Shown here in pieces: positions 38,001-47,695 of a DNA stretch of 64,000 nucleotides (the stretch's first letter is position 1; every line of letters starts with the position of its first letter). The notes below the pieces were generated by a model. That model worked only from the letters and a program-made list of their open reading frames with translations. It made no database searches and was not told where the DNA came from. The translations under genes were made by a program, and so were the position numbers. Source of the DNA: Malachius bipustulatus (taxonomy: Eukaryota; Arthropoda; Insecta; Coleoptera; Melyridae); the NCBI GenBank assembly GCA_910589415.1, contig OU342630.1:51244012-51308011 (forward strand). Reading direction: 5' to 3'.

Positions 38001-41000
38001 AAAAAAAATAAAAAATAAACGAAAATAAATTACACGCTTTAGCGTGTAACATTAAATCAACAGATTAAATTCACAGTGAAAAATAATGAGATGCATTTCA
38101 CTCTACATTCCAACTTGACTCTTTTACTTGCACAGAAAAACTTTCAAGAGAAAATTTATTTAATTTGATTCCTTTGCTTTGCTTATTTCATGATAAGATA
38201 ATTTCGATATGATTCTATTTATTTGTAATTTGTTGAGTATTTAAATTTAAGGTTTGGATAAAATTATACCTCTTCAACAAATTAAATAGGTTGATTTGCT
38301 AATCAGTTTGGTCTATTGAGGTCATAGTTGAAAGATTGAGCTTTTGCATTAACTAAAACAATCTGACCTGGTATAAATCCCATGACGTTGATCCGCCAGT
38401 TCTTATTTCCGCAATTGGGGTTGTCCTGCCTCTTCCCCGTGTTATCAGTCTAGATCACCCTGGAATTTCCATCTAATCCGCATTCTCTGGTTTCTAACGG
38501 GCGGCGGCGTCTTGAAGCAGCACAGGCTTTGTGGACTGGACTCCGGGAACGCCCGCGGCGGCAACAGGTGTCGTCGGTTTTCCCTTCATTTGCTGACATA
38601 CTCGTTGGAAAACTTCACCGAATTTCACAAAGTTGCGGAAACTCACTGACTCTACGAAATTGCCCTTTTATACCTTTTATAGTCATTGTTTATATTATTC
38701 ACTCGAGGGACAATTATTGACTTAATCTCCGTTTTCAATACCGTTATAGGTTATTGCGATTAATTATATTTCGTAATCTCTCGAAACACTAACTTTAAAC
38801 TTTTTTAACTTATACTTTATTTAAATTTTAATCCCCCTTATTTCATTACTTCTAGAATTCCCAACTCTCACGTCTTTTCATTTCAAATCCTTTGGCCGAA
38901 GTCCTCTTTTTTTCTCCGTTCTCTTTCTTCTAATTTTTCTATCCCTTCCTCAAAACTCCTCTACTTTTCATTCGTCCTTTTCTTCCACCCCCTTCTCTGA
39001 ATCCGCCAATCACCGAGCCTCCACCTTCTTCTCTCTTTCTAACGTCCTCTTGATTTTTTTCAGCACCCGTAAGCTGGCGCCCTCTGCCGTCAAATCCTGA
39101 CTATAACTCTACCGCATATTCTCAAGTTCTCGAACCCGTTTCTCTTGCGGTGTATTCAAAGACATCCAAGGACATTTTCTTCCCTTAGTCATGCTTGTAA
39201 AACTTAATTGACCACTTCCGTCTTCCGTCCTTTGGTCGTTGCATCAGACTGCATCAGATTTATTTATTAATTTAGTTCGGTTGTTTATTAAGGCTCTTTT
39301 CATAGCTGGGCATTTTTTATTTATTTATGACGGTTGGCACTTTCCATCATCGAGTATAAATGTATTATGTAGAATTTTAAGATGTGGGCCAAGTTTATTT
39401 ATTCGAGAAAAAAAATCTAAACCGATGGTCTTTTCGGGATAAAAGTGCATTCTATTTCTTTATTACCCGTTCTATCTAGCACTTTCTGCGTGTTTTCAGT
39501 TTCCCACGTTCTCTATTTTACAAATGTATTTCTTAGAAATGCTGCCCGGTCCGGTAGTTTCTAATTATTTACTTAATTAGTGGTATTTAATTCGGAACTC
39601 GACTCAAAGTTTTCAGGGAATGTTATTAAATGAAAAATAACGAAAAAAAAATTTCTGCATAGGCTAGGGGTCTGTATATTTCAAACTGCTCTCACGATAG
39701 TTCCACATTTCTTAAAAGTTAATTATTTATCATAAACCAATCGCTGCTTAGCTAGCACGAAAATATAAAATTTGTTCTGGATGCCACTGAAACTCATTTT
39801 TTTCAATGTTAGTTTCAACATTCCGTCTTGTCACAACGAACAACACTGCCAGATTTCACCAACATTTTAGGACACATGTTTATATAACAAAATATTGTTT
39901 TGATGTCTCCTATCATGCCTTTAAATTATGAACAGTTATTCTGGGACATCTGTATATAGCAAATATATGAAAAACTATTATTGAAAAAACTTTTTTGATA
40001 AGAATTTTCGTTTTCCTTAATAGTTACTAGAAACTTGACGTTAATGCAATCAAAAATGATTTTGTAGGCTTATGGTGATCCCATTGCAGAAGTAATAATG
40101 GAAAAGACAAAGAAACTAATCTTAATGTTATGTGTAATGGCAATAATAGGAGCAGTTTCAACTACATTTGCTGTAAGTAAAAAGTAATAGAAATGTTATG
40201 TGAAAAATTATAATAAAAAGGCTGTTTAGATGTTATTGCTTTCAATGTCTGGCGAAAGACTGACATTACGATTGCGGAAGCAAATGTTTGAAGTCATGGT
40301 AAATAAAGAGATCAGCTGGCACGATAAAGAGGAAAACGGTGTCGGAGCAATTTGTGCCAATCTTTCGAGCACTGCTTCAAGTGTACAACAGGTATGAGTA
40401 CTCTCAACCTTGGTAAAAGACTGTAGGTACGTAATTTTTCTTTTTTAGGCATCTGGACATCGACTTGGTATAGTTCTGAAAACTACGTCAATCATAATAT
40501 TTTCTGTTGTGGTCGGTTTAGTTTGCAATTGGAAGCTCGCTTTGACCACTCTTTCATTTGCTCCTGTCATAATATTATCAACTTATTTGGGGAATAATTT
40601 AGCTATGAGAGATAATAAGATCAGTCAAACTCTGTTGGAAAAATCTGTTAAGGTACTTAATATTATTTTGTCTTGGCCTTATTTAATGTTGATTAATTCT
40701 TATTAACTAAGACACCAGAAATTTGTCAATAGAAATAAAATTGACACACTTATAACGTGATTTATCAAAATTTTTAGACAGCTGTCGAGGCTCTCAGTAA
40801 TATTCGTACCGTGGCTTCGATTGGATGCGAAAACGTATTTTACAAATCATATGCTAAAGAGCTGGAAACTCATCGAAAGCTAATGAACAAAAGAATTCAC
40901 CTTAGATCCCTAACTCAAGCATCATCGTTGGTTTTGGCTTTCTTTGCTTGTGCAGCTGGAACTGCATACGGCATAAAACTTATTATTGATGACAAAATGC

Positions 41001-42159
41001 ATTATTCAGAAATATTTCGGTTAGATGTAAAAGTTACATGAAAATTACCTCTTTCTAACTCATTTTAGTTTTCAGAGTGGTGGAAGTAATAGTAACAGGA
41101 TCTTGGATTGTGGGATCCGTTTTCGCCTATTTGCCAAGCTTTCAAAGTGGCTACGGTGCTGCTAGGAGGGTATTTCAGCTATTAAGTAGCAAATCAAGCC
41201 ATACTGGTACATCTAATGCAATAGAATTGGTATGCTGGTATAGTTTCAATATTTATCTCATTGCTTGATTATTTATTGCTTCATTATTGTTGTAGAAAGG
41301 AGATGTAACTTATGAAAGCGTTAACTTCTCGTATCCAATGAGGCCTAACACAATGGTGCTGTCGAATCTAGATCTACAGGTAACTGAAGGAAATACTATT
41401 GCTCTGGTGGGTGGTAGCGGTAGCGGTAAGTCAACTATCGTTCAATTACTACTGCGCTACTATGAGCCCTCATCGGGCAAAATCTGCTTGGGTGGCCAAG
41501 ACATCAGCAAATTACCCCCTTCTGAAGTTAGACTTCGTCTGGGAGCTGTGTCGCAGGAACCCAACCTGTTTGACAGAACAATAGCAGAGAATATCGCATA
41601 CGGTGATCAAAACCGAAACGTTAGCATTTCGGAGATTGTAACGGTGGCTAAGCTTGCCAACATACACGACTTCATCACTTCTTTGCCACTGGTAAGTACT
41701 AAGTATTGTAGGCCTAAAGAAAAGTAGGTGCAATGGAAGTACGTTAAACATGTTGCAGGGTTATGAAACGCGACTGGGTGCTAAGGGCACCCAGCTTTCT
41801 GGTGGGCAAAAGCAAAGAATTGCCATCGCTAGAGCACTGATAAGAAAGCCCGATATATTACTGCTTGACGAAGCAACCTCAGCATTAGACAATGAGAGCG
41901 AAAAGGTATTCTGAGATGATTCTCTAAAATTACAAAGTAAGTGAATTTTTTCTGTTTCTAGGTGGTACAGGCAGCTTTGGATAAAGCTAAAGAGGGTAGA
42001 ACGTGTCTGATAATTGCGCACAGACTGACCACAATCAAAGACGTTGATTTAATTTGTGTTATCCAGAATGGACGAGTCGTTGAAACAGGGACACACGCAG
42101 AACTCCTCAATAGGAAGGGTGTCTACTATAACTATTTTAAACTTCAGGTCGCTTCGTAA
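16711..42159 (+). CDS. ABCB-family full transporter (P-glycoprotein/MDR-like), copy 1, complete
   Basis: Exons: 16711-16784 (or 19315-19388), 23305-23380, 24976-25272, 25451-25551, 26000-26171, 30320-30640, 31025-31249, 31357-31482, 31809-32183, 32238-32421, 32477-32574, 32633-32824, 40068-40172, 40230-40391, 40449-40652, 40778-41019, 41076-41229, 41296-41691, 41759-41905, 41962-42159. Every junction is GT-AG with matching phase, giving 1,282 codons and TAA, the usual ABCB size. Layout is TMD1-NBD1-TMD2-NBD2. NBD1: Walker [10 protein letters not shown] (441-449), Q489, LSGGQ (545-549), FLLLDE (565-570), H601. NBD2: GGSGSGKST (1075-1083), LSGGQ (1181-1185), ILLLDE (1201-1206), H1237. N-glycosylation sequons N99 and N102 sit in the first outer loop. 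By family knowledge it is an ATP-driven efflux pump of hydrophobic compounds at the plasma membrane; its substrate is unknown. Oddities: doubled first exon, 7.2-kb intron 12, and a frame anomaly in TM6 (exon 7). Confidence 0.92.
17041..17320 (-). pseudogene. Second copy of the LINE scrap, in tandem repeat b
   Basis: Near-identical to 16010-16270 and produced by the same local tandem duplication, not by a separate retrotransposition. The first ~230 bases also match unit 2 at about 50575-50735. No intact domain remains. Confidence 0.55.
17483..19053. mobile_element. Solo LTR (1.57 kb) with ATTA target duplication, in tandem repeat b
   Basis: Starts TGTAACGTCC and ends GTAACGTCACA, flanked by ATTA (17479-17482 and 19054-19057). 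Repeat a (16430-16450) shows the empty site, an (ATT)n tract. A truncated copy at the same site in unit 2 (50736-52120) shows that it inserted before the segmental duplication. It contains an ATT microsatellite at about 18497-18513 and a palindromic TCTAGTCGACTAGA near 18140. The long ORF across 18275-18805 reads through the LTR, has no recognisable domain, and is treated as accidental. It sits directly upstream of exon 1b and could influence its transcription. Confidence 0.75.
19315..19388 (+). CDS. ABCB copy 1, first coding exon, version b
   Basis: Reads [19 protein letters not shown] and ends at a GTAAGT donor in the same phase as version a. It is closer to the first exon of copy 2 (52393-52466), from which it differs by one residue (V/A), than to version a. 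It is nearer to exon 2 and lies below the solo LTR, so it may be the main first exon or an alternative one. Transcript data would decide. Confidence 0.7.
19445..20241. mobile_element. Unclassified 0.8-kb mobile repeat with ATAA target duplication (intron 1)
   Basis: Runs from TAGTTATTTATGCAAC to CACTCGTAG, between ATAA (19441-19444) and ATAA (20242-20245). Unit 2 has the empty site near 52515. An 880-bp relative occupies a different intron of copy 2 (61447-62326) and is also flanked by ATAA. An internal inverted pair (ATCTACGAGTGACTT near 19580 and its mirror near 20231) is present, but there are no long terminal inverted repeats. No ORF of note. I do not recognise the family. Confidence 0.65.
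20640..20965 (+). pseudogene. Tc1/mariner-type transposase C-terminal remnant
   Basis: The translation shows [17 protein letters not shown], then [11 protein letters not shown], the pattern around the second and third catalytic acids of IS630/Tc1/mariner transposases (DNARPH then P/N-x-IEH-W). In-frame stops follow ERMD and LFT, and the 63-codon ORF at 20774-20965 continues in a shifted frame with [14 protein letters not shown]. The N-terminal HTH and first Asp part are not recognisable. A sister copy with one more frameshift lies in unit 2 (52918-53245). Confidence 0.7.
20970..22340. other. ABCB copy 1 intron 1, no further gene seen
   Basis: Collinear with unit 2 (53250-54540) with small differences. 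About 140 bp at 21777-21915 are present only in unit 1, and a roughly 60-bp tract near 53335-53395 only in unit 2. ORFs on either strand here are not conserved in frame between the units, which argues against coding function. Sequence resembles eroded MITEs. Confidence 0.5.
22346..23194. mobile_element. Large palindromic TA-target MITE (about 400-bp arms), private to unit 1
   Basis: Starts CAGGGTAAGTCATTGATATG and ends with the mirror image at 23194, next to TA. The left arm pairs with the right arm almost base for base, with only some 65 bp of loop near 22735-22800. Unit 2 has the empty site at about 54540. The arms include the block GGCTTACATGTCCCTATCTT that also occurs in other elements of the window. 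The transcript of such a palindrome would form a long hairpin RNA. Nonautonomous; the TA target suggests Tc1/mariner mobilisation. Confidence 0.8.
26246..26912. mobile_element. TIR MITE in ABCB copy 1 intron 5
   Basis: The left end CAGGTATCCTAAATAAATG (continuing to TCATTCTAAGG) is mirrored at 26840-26912 by TTAGAATGAGCC ... TAGGATAACCTTG. Imperfect TIRs of about 60 bp surround a unique interior. The same element sits at the same place in copy 2 (about 57620-58286), so it predates the duplication. Nonautonomous. Confidence 0.65.
26920..27405. mobile_element. Second palindromic MITE in intron 5
   Basis: Begins CAAGGTGGTCCTAAAAG after TA, only a few bases after the previous element. The ATATACCGAGTGATACATCTTA part is mirrored near 27360-27385, and the ACAAACTTTTGT blocks are also inverted pairs. 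Present at the same place in copy 2 (about 58294-58780). The right end is approximate. Confidence 0.6.
27470..28010. mobile_element. Third MITE in intron 5 (CAGGGTGTTGAAA type)
   Basis: The left end CTACAGGGTGTTGAAAT and the right end ATTTCAACACCCAGTAGAT are inverted copies. The same element is in copy 2 at about 58850-59357, where the right end reads TTTCAGCACCCTCTGTAG. The interior has no ORF conserved between the two copies. Confidence 0.6.
28042..29672. mobile_element. 1.63-kb insertion with CTTG target duplication, private to unit 1 (intron 5)
   Basis: Absent from unit 2 (near 59400). CTTG stands on both sides (28038-28041 and 29673-29676). The left end reads TTTAATATACCACCCCC and the right end, inverted, TGTAACAACCACCCCCC, so the ends are weak inverted repeats while TG...CA is only half kept. 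A TATA-like GAGTATAAAAACACC at about 28328 suggests an LTR promoter. Two 59-bp tandem repeats follow at 28415-28532. No RT or transposase is visible. It is a solo LTR with an eroded end or a nonautonomous DNA element. Confidence 0.5.
28415..28532. repeat. 59-bp tandem repeat, two copies
   Basis: GATGGATTGAGAA... starts at 28415 and again at 28474, with a few differences between copies. Lies inside the 1.63-kb insertion, just downstream of its TATA-like motif. Confidence 0.75.
32825..40067. other. 7.2-kb intron 12 of ABCB copy 1, repeat-filled, no gene seen
   Basis: All other introns after exon 6 in this gene are under 0.5 kb, so this one has clearly been enlarged by insertions. It contains a 56-bp tandem repeat (34915-35125), GC-richer blocks at 35180-35860 and 38380-38680, and a minus-strand TATA-like motif in the latter (GGTATAAAAGGGC near 38673) that resembles an LTR promoter. 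Unit 2 does not reach this intron in the window, so I cannot set insertion boundaries by comparison. No ORF shows RT, integrase, protease or transposase motifs. Confidence 0.5.
34915..35125. repeat. 56-bp tandem repeat, nearly four copies
   Basis: The unit TTTGTTTATAATGTGTTGCC... begins at 34915, 34971, 35027 and 35083. The first three copies are complete and nearly identical; the fourth stops after CACCTTT. Near-identity points to recent expansion. Located in intron 12. Confidence 0.85.
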
Positions 42160-42283
42160 TTTAAATATTTTTATGATTGAATTAACTGTACATTGTATGT
42201 CTTGGATATTTTTTTTTATTATTTTATGAAAATGGAAGAAATGTTTACTGTTTTAATTAATTTATTAATGTCTTAACAACTGA

Positions 42284-42289
42284 AATAAA
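42284..42289 (+). terminator. Polyadenylation signal AATAAA of ABCB copy 1
   Basis: AATAAA lies 125 bases after the TAA stop at 42157-42159, in AT-rich sequence, and is the first consensus signal downstream of the gene. Confidence 0.6.
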
Positions 42290-42393
42290 TGGTTAATCTA
42301 TTTTTTACCTTTTTAGCTACTTCATACTTTTTGAAATGCTTCTTTGGGGTTGAAAATTTAAATTTCTTGGGGTCTAACATATTTTACCACTAA

Positions 42394-42905
42394 AACAGAT
42401 GAAAAGAAATAATAGACCAAACCAAGGAAGCTCATAGCCAAAGAATTAGGAACAAACTTCTCTCCTGCCCCAACGGTTCGAAATATTTTGGTCGGTTACT
42501 AAACTAAGGTGTTTGGCCAGAATTTCACCAAATCCACCACTTACACGGATAGACGGGACTATTGCATCAACGGCTTCTGAGAATGGCAACTAGTGGCAGA
42601 GGGCAAGAAATCTCAATACTTAACAAAGATCTACGAAGAGATTCTAGCTTGGCGGGATAAAAATCAAGTTCAATTTAATTCTGAGAAAACACATGCTATC
42701 TTCTTCGAACGAGTGAACGTTTTGGATGCAGATATGGTGACACTGGGACATTCTCTTTTCCATCGACATCTCTTCGTTTGCTATTAGACATGACATGAGT
42801 CTGGAAGCGAGCATGCATATCTTGGCCTGATTATCTTGCAGATTTGGCGAAAAGTGATTCTCAAAAACTTATAGAAGGCTCAAACATGACCATCCTTGAA
42901 GTATA
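42394..42905 (+). pseudogene. Degenerate LINE (Jockey/CR1-like) fragment
   Basis: On the plus strand, scraps of a non-LTR polyprotein are readable in changing frames: LLSCPNGSKYFWSVTK (region before the RT domain), then LAWRDKNQVQFNSEKTHAIFF (RT end region). The catalytic middle is missing, so this is an internally deleted fragment. The block 42780-42905 is also found at 7895-8030, where it marks the left limit of unit 1. Confidence 0.55.
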
Positions 42906-43059
42906 GAAAAGTAAATGGTGGAACGTTTCTCTAATTTATTCAAAATCCTGTATCTTCGCTAGTTCTCGAGTTCCTATTGGTGCTGAGAGAAAAAAACGCG
43001 TATAGCTACTATTGGTTTACCCTAAGACTTGGTAGAGGTATTGATAGATATTAAGATAT

Positions 43060-44221
43060 TCATAAAAATTTGAAAATATTTAAATTATGTACGTAGGTAT
43101 ACCTACTTGTGAAACAATACCGGTGGCTAATTAGTTCATAACAGCATTTTAACTTTTAACAATCCTGTCTGGTGTGTGTATGGTTTACACCTAATTATTT
43201 TTAGTTGTTGGCGCATTATTTAGAAGGATACACGCTTCGAAGCGAAAAATAATCATGTAAGTACTTAATAAAATAAAAAGTTTGGTAGTATTCGATGAGT
43301 AGATCAGAAATCTACATGGGAATAACCCCGCCAAAACTCCTGTTCTCGAGATATTCACCTCTGAAGATGAACTTTTTTCAATCATGACAGTCACGCATAT
43401 ATTTTTAAACATAAGCCGTCCTACTTGTTTTAGAGAGAAATGTTAAATAGTTTATTTGCTAAGATTGAAAAGCTGCTTCTGTTGCTGTTGTTACGTTTTA
43501 AATCTGTCGAGCCATTTTCGAGAAAATCGGAGAAAAGTTTTTAATTTGTGATGTCATTTTTGTAATAGCCCTGTGACTTTAAAATTGGATATTTTTTCAT
43601 TGTTAAAGCCTACGACAACTTACGAAAATTATACCATGAAATAGAACTTTGTATGACAATTTCAAGCACACTGTAAAGGTAGGTACTTACACATGAAAAG
43701 TTAAGATAGAGACATGTAAACTGTTTTCAGATATTTTGAGCCGTTTTCGCGATGTACAATGTCCTTTTATAATGAAAAATGGCGATTTTCATTTGTTTAT
43801 AACTCACAACCTACTCAATGTAAACTGCAACAGTAAAAACCATTCTTATTAAACTTTTTCACCCTTTCCCTTCATGATAAAAAATCAATAATAATAATAA
43901 AAAAATTAAATTTTTGGTTTTGCCCGTCATTTGTTTATTTTTGAAAAAAGAAAAAACATCAATGGATAGGCGTCTCGATCCAAAAAATTCAAAGGAAATT
44001 AGTTTTTTTTTGATGCGTTACATTGGGTAAAAACTGAGGGAGTAATGTCCGATTCAGAGGTGTTTTCGGTTTCCCCCCCTCGCCCCTAATACGTCGATCC
44101 GCACAAAAATTAGCCGAAACCCTTGGGAAACATGAATTTACAGGGGTGAATTTCTTCGCTCCTGCATGTAAACTCATACCCTCCCTCGAATTATGCCTCC
44201 AACTCCGTCCGTTACTCCAGG
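43060..44221. other. Repeats upstream of the LINE, collinear with unit 1, no gene seen
   Basis: Corresponds to unit 1 sequence flanking the two solo-LTR insertions (9551-10160 and 12954-13330), here without them. About 230 bp at 43265-43500 have no partner in unit 1. ORFs are short and not shared between the units. Confidence 0.5.
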
Positions 44222-44291
44222 TGACTCCCGTTTGATATTGATATTGATATTGATATTGATGGTGTCAGATGCGCTGCGACCTATTATAGAT

Positions 44292-45395
44292 CTATTGTGC
44301 CCCCTCTTCTCTGCTCCTTTGGAGTATATTCCCTTCATTGAAGTAGCCCCAACTCCGCTTCCTTAGAAATTTCAGGATTTGAAGGGGATCAAGGCCGGGC
44401 AAAGCCCCCCCGTTGAGCTGGTGTTGGCCCAGAACATCGTTTCTTTCGCGTTTTAGTGCTTCGCAGTTCATCAATAGGTGACGAGGCGTCTCGTTTTCTT
44501 CCCTGCAGAGTCTGCAAACGCCATCTTTTTCTACACCAAGTTTCCTCAGGTGTTCATTGAGCTTGCAATGACCTGTTAGGAATCCTGTTAGCATTCTGAG
44601 ACTTCCTTTGTTGAGGGTCAGGAGTTTCCTTGACCTTTCTCGGTTAAAGTTCTCGAGGAGCTCCTTAGATTGTCTCAATCCTGAGAGGTTATTCCAATGG
44701 ATTTCTCCCAGTTTTTCTTCTTCCTTCCGAAGTTCTGCCTTGAAGAACGTGTTTTCGAGGCTACAGAATGGTTCTGGTCCTATAAAGGGTGTCGATGCTC
44801 CTTTTCTTGCCAATGATTGGGCACGTTTGTTTCCCTCAATCCCAGTGTGTCCTGTTATCCATTTGAGGTGAATTTTGTTCTCTCTGCCTAGTTTATTGAG
44901 TTTTTGTAGGCAGTTTCATGCCATTTTTGAGCTGATGATAGGGGAGCTCAGCGTCTTTATGGCTGCTTGACTGTCTGTCAGTATTGCTATTTCGCTATTT
45001 TTATAGTTTCTGTCAAGGTTTATTTGGGCGCATACTTCTATTGCGTACAGTTCAGCTTGAAGTATGCTTGGGGATGTTCCCATCGGCTCGGAGTAGTTGG
45101 TGCCTGGCCCATATACTCCTGCCCCAGTTCCCTCGGTGGCCTTTGAGCCGTCTGTGTACCATCTTATTGTACCTTCGTTGAGAGTGTGAATGGATGTGTT
45201 GCTCCATTCTTCTTTTGTAGACAGTTCCATGATGAAGTTTCTCTTGAAGCTAAATTTCTTGACAGTTTTGTCTTTTGGCATTATCAGGAGGTTTTTACAG
45301 ATGTTCAGGGGTTGATTCCCCTCGGTTCGTAGTCCCCCCCTGATCCCCATTCTTGACATTCTGAGTTGAGCCTCTGCGGCACTTCTCTCAATCAC
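44292..45395 (-). pseudogene. RNase H and zinc-knuckle part of the LINE ORF2 (stop codon inside)
   Basis: Continues the RT frame after the frameshift. RNase H motifs are visible: IRWYTDGSK (first Asp), LQAELYAIEVC (Glu), LTDSQAAI (Asp) and, past an in-frame TGA at 44916-44918, a WITGHTGIEGN-type segment. The C-terminal part has CRLCREENETPRHLLMNC, a C-x2-C-x7-H-x4-C knuckle, and ends at a TAA/TGA near 44292. The TGA replaces what is probably a tryptophan codon. Together with the frameshift it shows the copy is dead. Confidence 0.82.
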
Positions 45396-46830
45396 TAAGT
45401 GCAGTGGTGTGAGATCTAGAATTATGTACTTCCAACGCTGCTGTTGGGCATGTTTTCATTGCTCCTGTGATGCAGAGGCATGCAAGTCTCTGGATCTTCT
45501 CGAGTGTTTTCCTCGCTGTTATTAGCTTGGTCCTCTTGTACCAGACGACCGCTCCGTATGTGATGGGTCTCACTAGCATGGTGTACATCCAGCGTAAAAT
45601 GGATGGGTTACAACCCCATGCATTCCCCGCCATTCTCCTGCACACCACGAGTACGGATGTGGCCTTACTTACTGTTGCACTTAAGTGCTTGTTCCACATT
45701 AGCTTCTTATCCAGTGTTATTCCCAGATATTTTACTTCTTCCTTCCATTCTAACTCGACTCCATTTAAGTCGATGGTTTTGAGGTTTGGAAGCTTGTTTT
45801 TTCTTGTGAATGGTATCAGTGTAGTTTTTGTAGGATTGATGTTGAGTCCTATTTCCTGGCACCATTTCAAGGTTATCTTCAACCCCCTCTGTACTATGTC
45901 GCAGAGTGTTCCTTCAAATTTTCCTCTGGCCATGATGACGATGTCATCGGCATACCCGATGCAGGTAATGCCGTTCTCGGTGAGTAACCCGAGAAGCTCG
46001 TCTACTACCAGGCTCCATAGGAGGGGGGATAACACCCCTCCTTGTGGGCATCCTTTTGTTGTTTTCACCTGGATGGTGTCATCGCCCACTTTGGTTCCAA
46101 TTATTCTTGTGGACAGCATTTGTTGAATCCAATGGGATGATGTGCTGTTAATGCCTTTTTTAGTTAGGGCTTTCTTGATAGCATCGCAAGAGGTGTTGTC
46201 GAATGCTCCTTCTATGTCCAGAAAGGCGCAAATGGCCGTTTCCTTGTACTCCAGAGTGTCCTGAATCTTTTCTGTCAGCTCATACAGGACGGTCTCTGTC
46301 GATCTGCCCGCTCTGTATGCATGCTGGCTTGGGTGTAGTGGTCCCCTGTTCAGAGTTTCCATTCTGATGTGATTATCAATGATTTTCTCCATCGTCTTTA
46401 GTAAGAAGGAGGTAAGACAGATGGGTCTAAATGACTTCGGGAGAGAGGTGTCCTTTCTTCCTGTCTTAGGAATAAAGATGACTTGCGCCTTCCTCCAGGC
46501 TTGTGGTATATATCCCATAGCCAGGCTGCTTCTGAATATTCTTACCAGGTGTGGCATGAGATCCTCCAGTCCTCTTTGCAGAAGAGCCGGAAATATCCCA
46601 TCCACCCCGGGTGATTTGAATGGTTGAAAGGTGCCAATTGCCCATTTCAGTCTTTCGGAGGTGCAGATGGTTTTCGCGACCTCCCAATCTTCTTTCGTGG
46701 GTTTACCAGATTCGAACGAATCCTCGTTCCCTACTTTCAGGGCACTGCCTGGAAAGTGAGTTTCTAGCAGAAGTAGAGCTCTTTGCTCTTCATTTTCTGT
46801 GTAGTTCCCATCAGGTTTTCTGAGCGACAT
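45388..46830 (-). CDS. Reverse-transcriptase part of the LINE ORF2 (disabled)
   Basis: The open stretch has 480 codons and continues upstream in the same frame to about 47080 (a tryptophan-rich WWN segment). RT motifs occur in order: FKSPGVDGIFPALLQ, FIPKTGRKDTSLPKSFRPI, AFLDIEGAFDN (first catalytic Asp), KGCPQGGVLSPLLW, then GYADDIVIMA with the YADD catalytic pair, followed by the KYLGITLDKKL block. The frame ends in a false tail because one base has been gained near 45424; the next frame continues the protein. Would have copied its own RNA at the target site. Not functional now. Confidence 0.88.
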   Translation of the reverse strand: MSLRKPDGNYTENEEQRALLLLETHFPGSALKVGNEDSFESGKPTKEDWEVAKTICTSERLKWAIGTFQPFKSPGVDGIFPALLQRGLEDLMPHLVRIFRSSLAMGYIPQAWRKAQVIFIPKTGRKDTSLPKSFRPICLTSFLLKTMEKIIDNHIRMETLNRGPLHPSQHAYRAGRSTETVLYELTEKIQDTLEYKETAICAFLDIEGAFDNTSCDAIKKALTKKGINSTSSHWIQQMLSTRIIGTKVGDDTIQVKTTKGCPQGGVLSPLLWSLVVDELLGLLTENGITCIGYADDIVIMARGKFEGTLCDIVQRGLKITLKWCQEIGLNINPTKTTLIPFTRKNKLPNLKTIDLNGVELEWKEEVKYLGITLDKKLMWNKHLSATVSKATSVLVVCRRMAGNAWGCNPSILRWMYTMLVRPITYGAVVWYKRTKLITARKTLEKIQRLACLCITGAMKTCPTAALEVHNSRSHTTALSD

Positions 46831-47695
46831 TGTTCCCTGAGCGTTGCCTTTCGCTAAAGCTTTGTGAAGTCTGGATGCTTCAGGTGTTGAGGTGATATCC
46901 CTGCAGAAGTCCCTGAAGCTCTTCCGTTTAGCTTTCCTGATTTCCTTATCGTAAGTTGTCAGTTCCGCCGTGTAGCCCTGCCAGTCTCCATCGCGCTTGG
47001 CTTTATTGAAAAGCCTTCGAACTTCTGCCCGGAGCTTGGATAGGTGTTCGTTCCACCACGGAGTTTTCCTACAATTTCTTTTCTCTCTAATGGGGCAGCT
47101 GGATTCGTATGAATATTTCAGCGCTTCTTATATGTTGAGAGATTCTAATGTTGCTTCTAATTCTAGATGGTTTTTGATTCTAGAATTCTAGAATGACTCC
47201 CGTTTTGGCGAATAGCAAAAAAAAACTAAGAACCAAAACGGCGATATCTCGATGAGTGATGGACGAATTCGCGATTGCGCCACACCAGGTTTTGCGATCT
47301 CGCGAGATCTCGGTTTTTTACCCGAATAATTTTTTGTCCGACGACTAACAGCTAACCTATAGGGGCAAAAAAACTCCCCCCGTTTTTATACCTGGTTTCC
47401 CCCTTCTCCACCTCCGATACTTGCGCCAAATCGGCTACATAACAAGAGTGGTTCACTAAGTTGACATAAAAAAAAAATTAAAAAAAAGTGTCGTTTTGAA
47501 ATTATGTAATAGCAAACGCATTTCCGAAACGTAGCAAAGTAAAACTATTAAAAATTACTTTTTTATTCAACAATGAAAGGATAAGATTGTAACATAAGAG
47601 TTATTTAGTTAACAAAAATATTAAAAAAATACATCCTAAATTAACAACAATGTCTTATCCTCAAAGTAGGCAATTAAGTTTATATCGAAACTATA

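Larger units (their letters stand above)
7895..42779. repeat. Segmental duplication, unit 1 (carries ABCB copy 1)
   Basis: Collinear similarity to unit 2 (42780 to the right edge) can be followed block by block. Matching pairs include 7895/42780, 9650/43160, 12960/43850, 13100/43990, 14360/48650, 15500/49740, 18000/51060, 20640/52918, 23305/54649, 24976/56332, 30320/59935 and 31357/63937. Introns match as well as exons, so this is a recent direct duplication, not two old paralogues. The offset varies between about 29.6 and 34.9 kb because of insertions and deletions private to each unit. The boundaries are approximate, especially the left one, which falls in LINE-derived sequence. Confidence 0.8.
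44234..47193 (-). mobile_element. 5'-truncated non-LTR retrotransposon (I-group-like, RT plus RNase H)
   Basis: Inserted only in unit 2. The 12-bp target duplication TGACTCCCGTTT stands at 44222-44233 and 47194-47205. The element reads on the minus strand and ends in a hexanucleotide tail (ATCAAT repeated about four times, 44234-44260). It keeps the region before RT, the RT domain, RNase H and a C-terminal zinc knuckle, but no endonuclease or first ORF, as expected of 5' truncation. RNase H together with a CCHC-type motif points to the I/R1/LOA group. One frameshift and stop codons make it inactive. Confidence 0.88.

Noticed and set aside
45467..46126. 219-codon plus-strand ORF
   Set aside because: Antisense to the LINE reverse-transcriptase domain, whose motifs (including YADD) are unambiguous on the minus strand.
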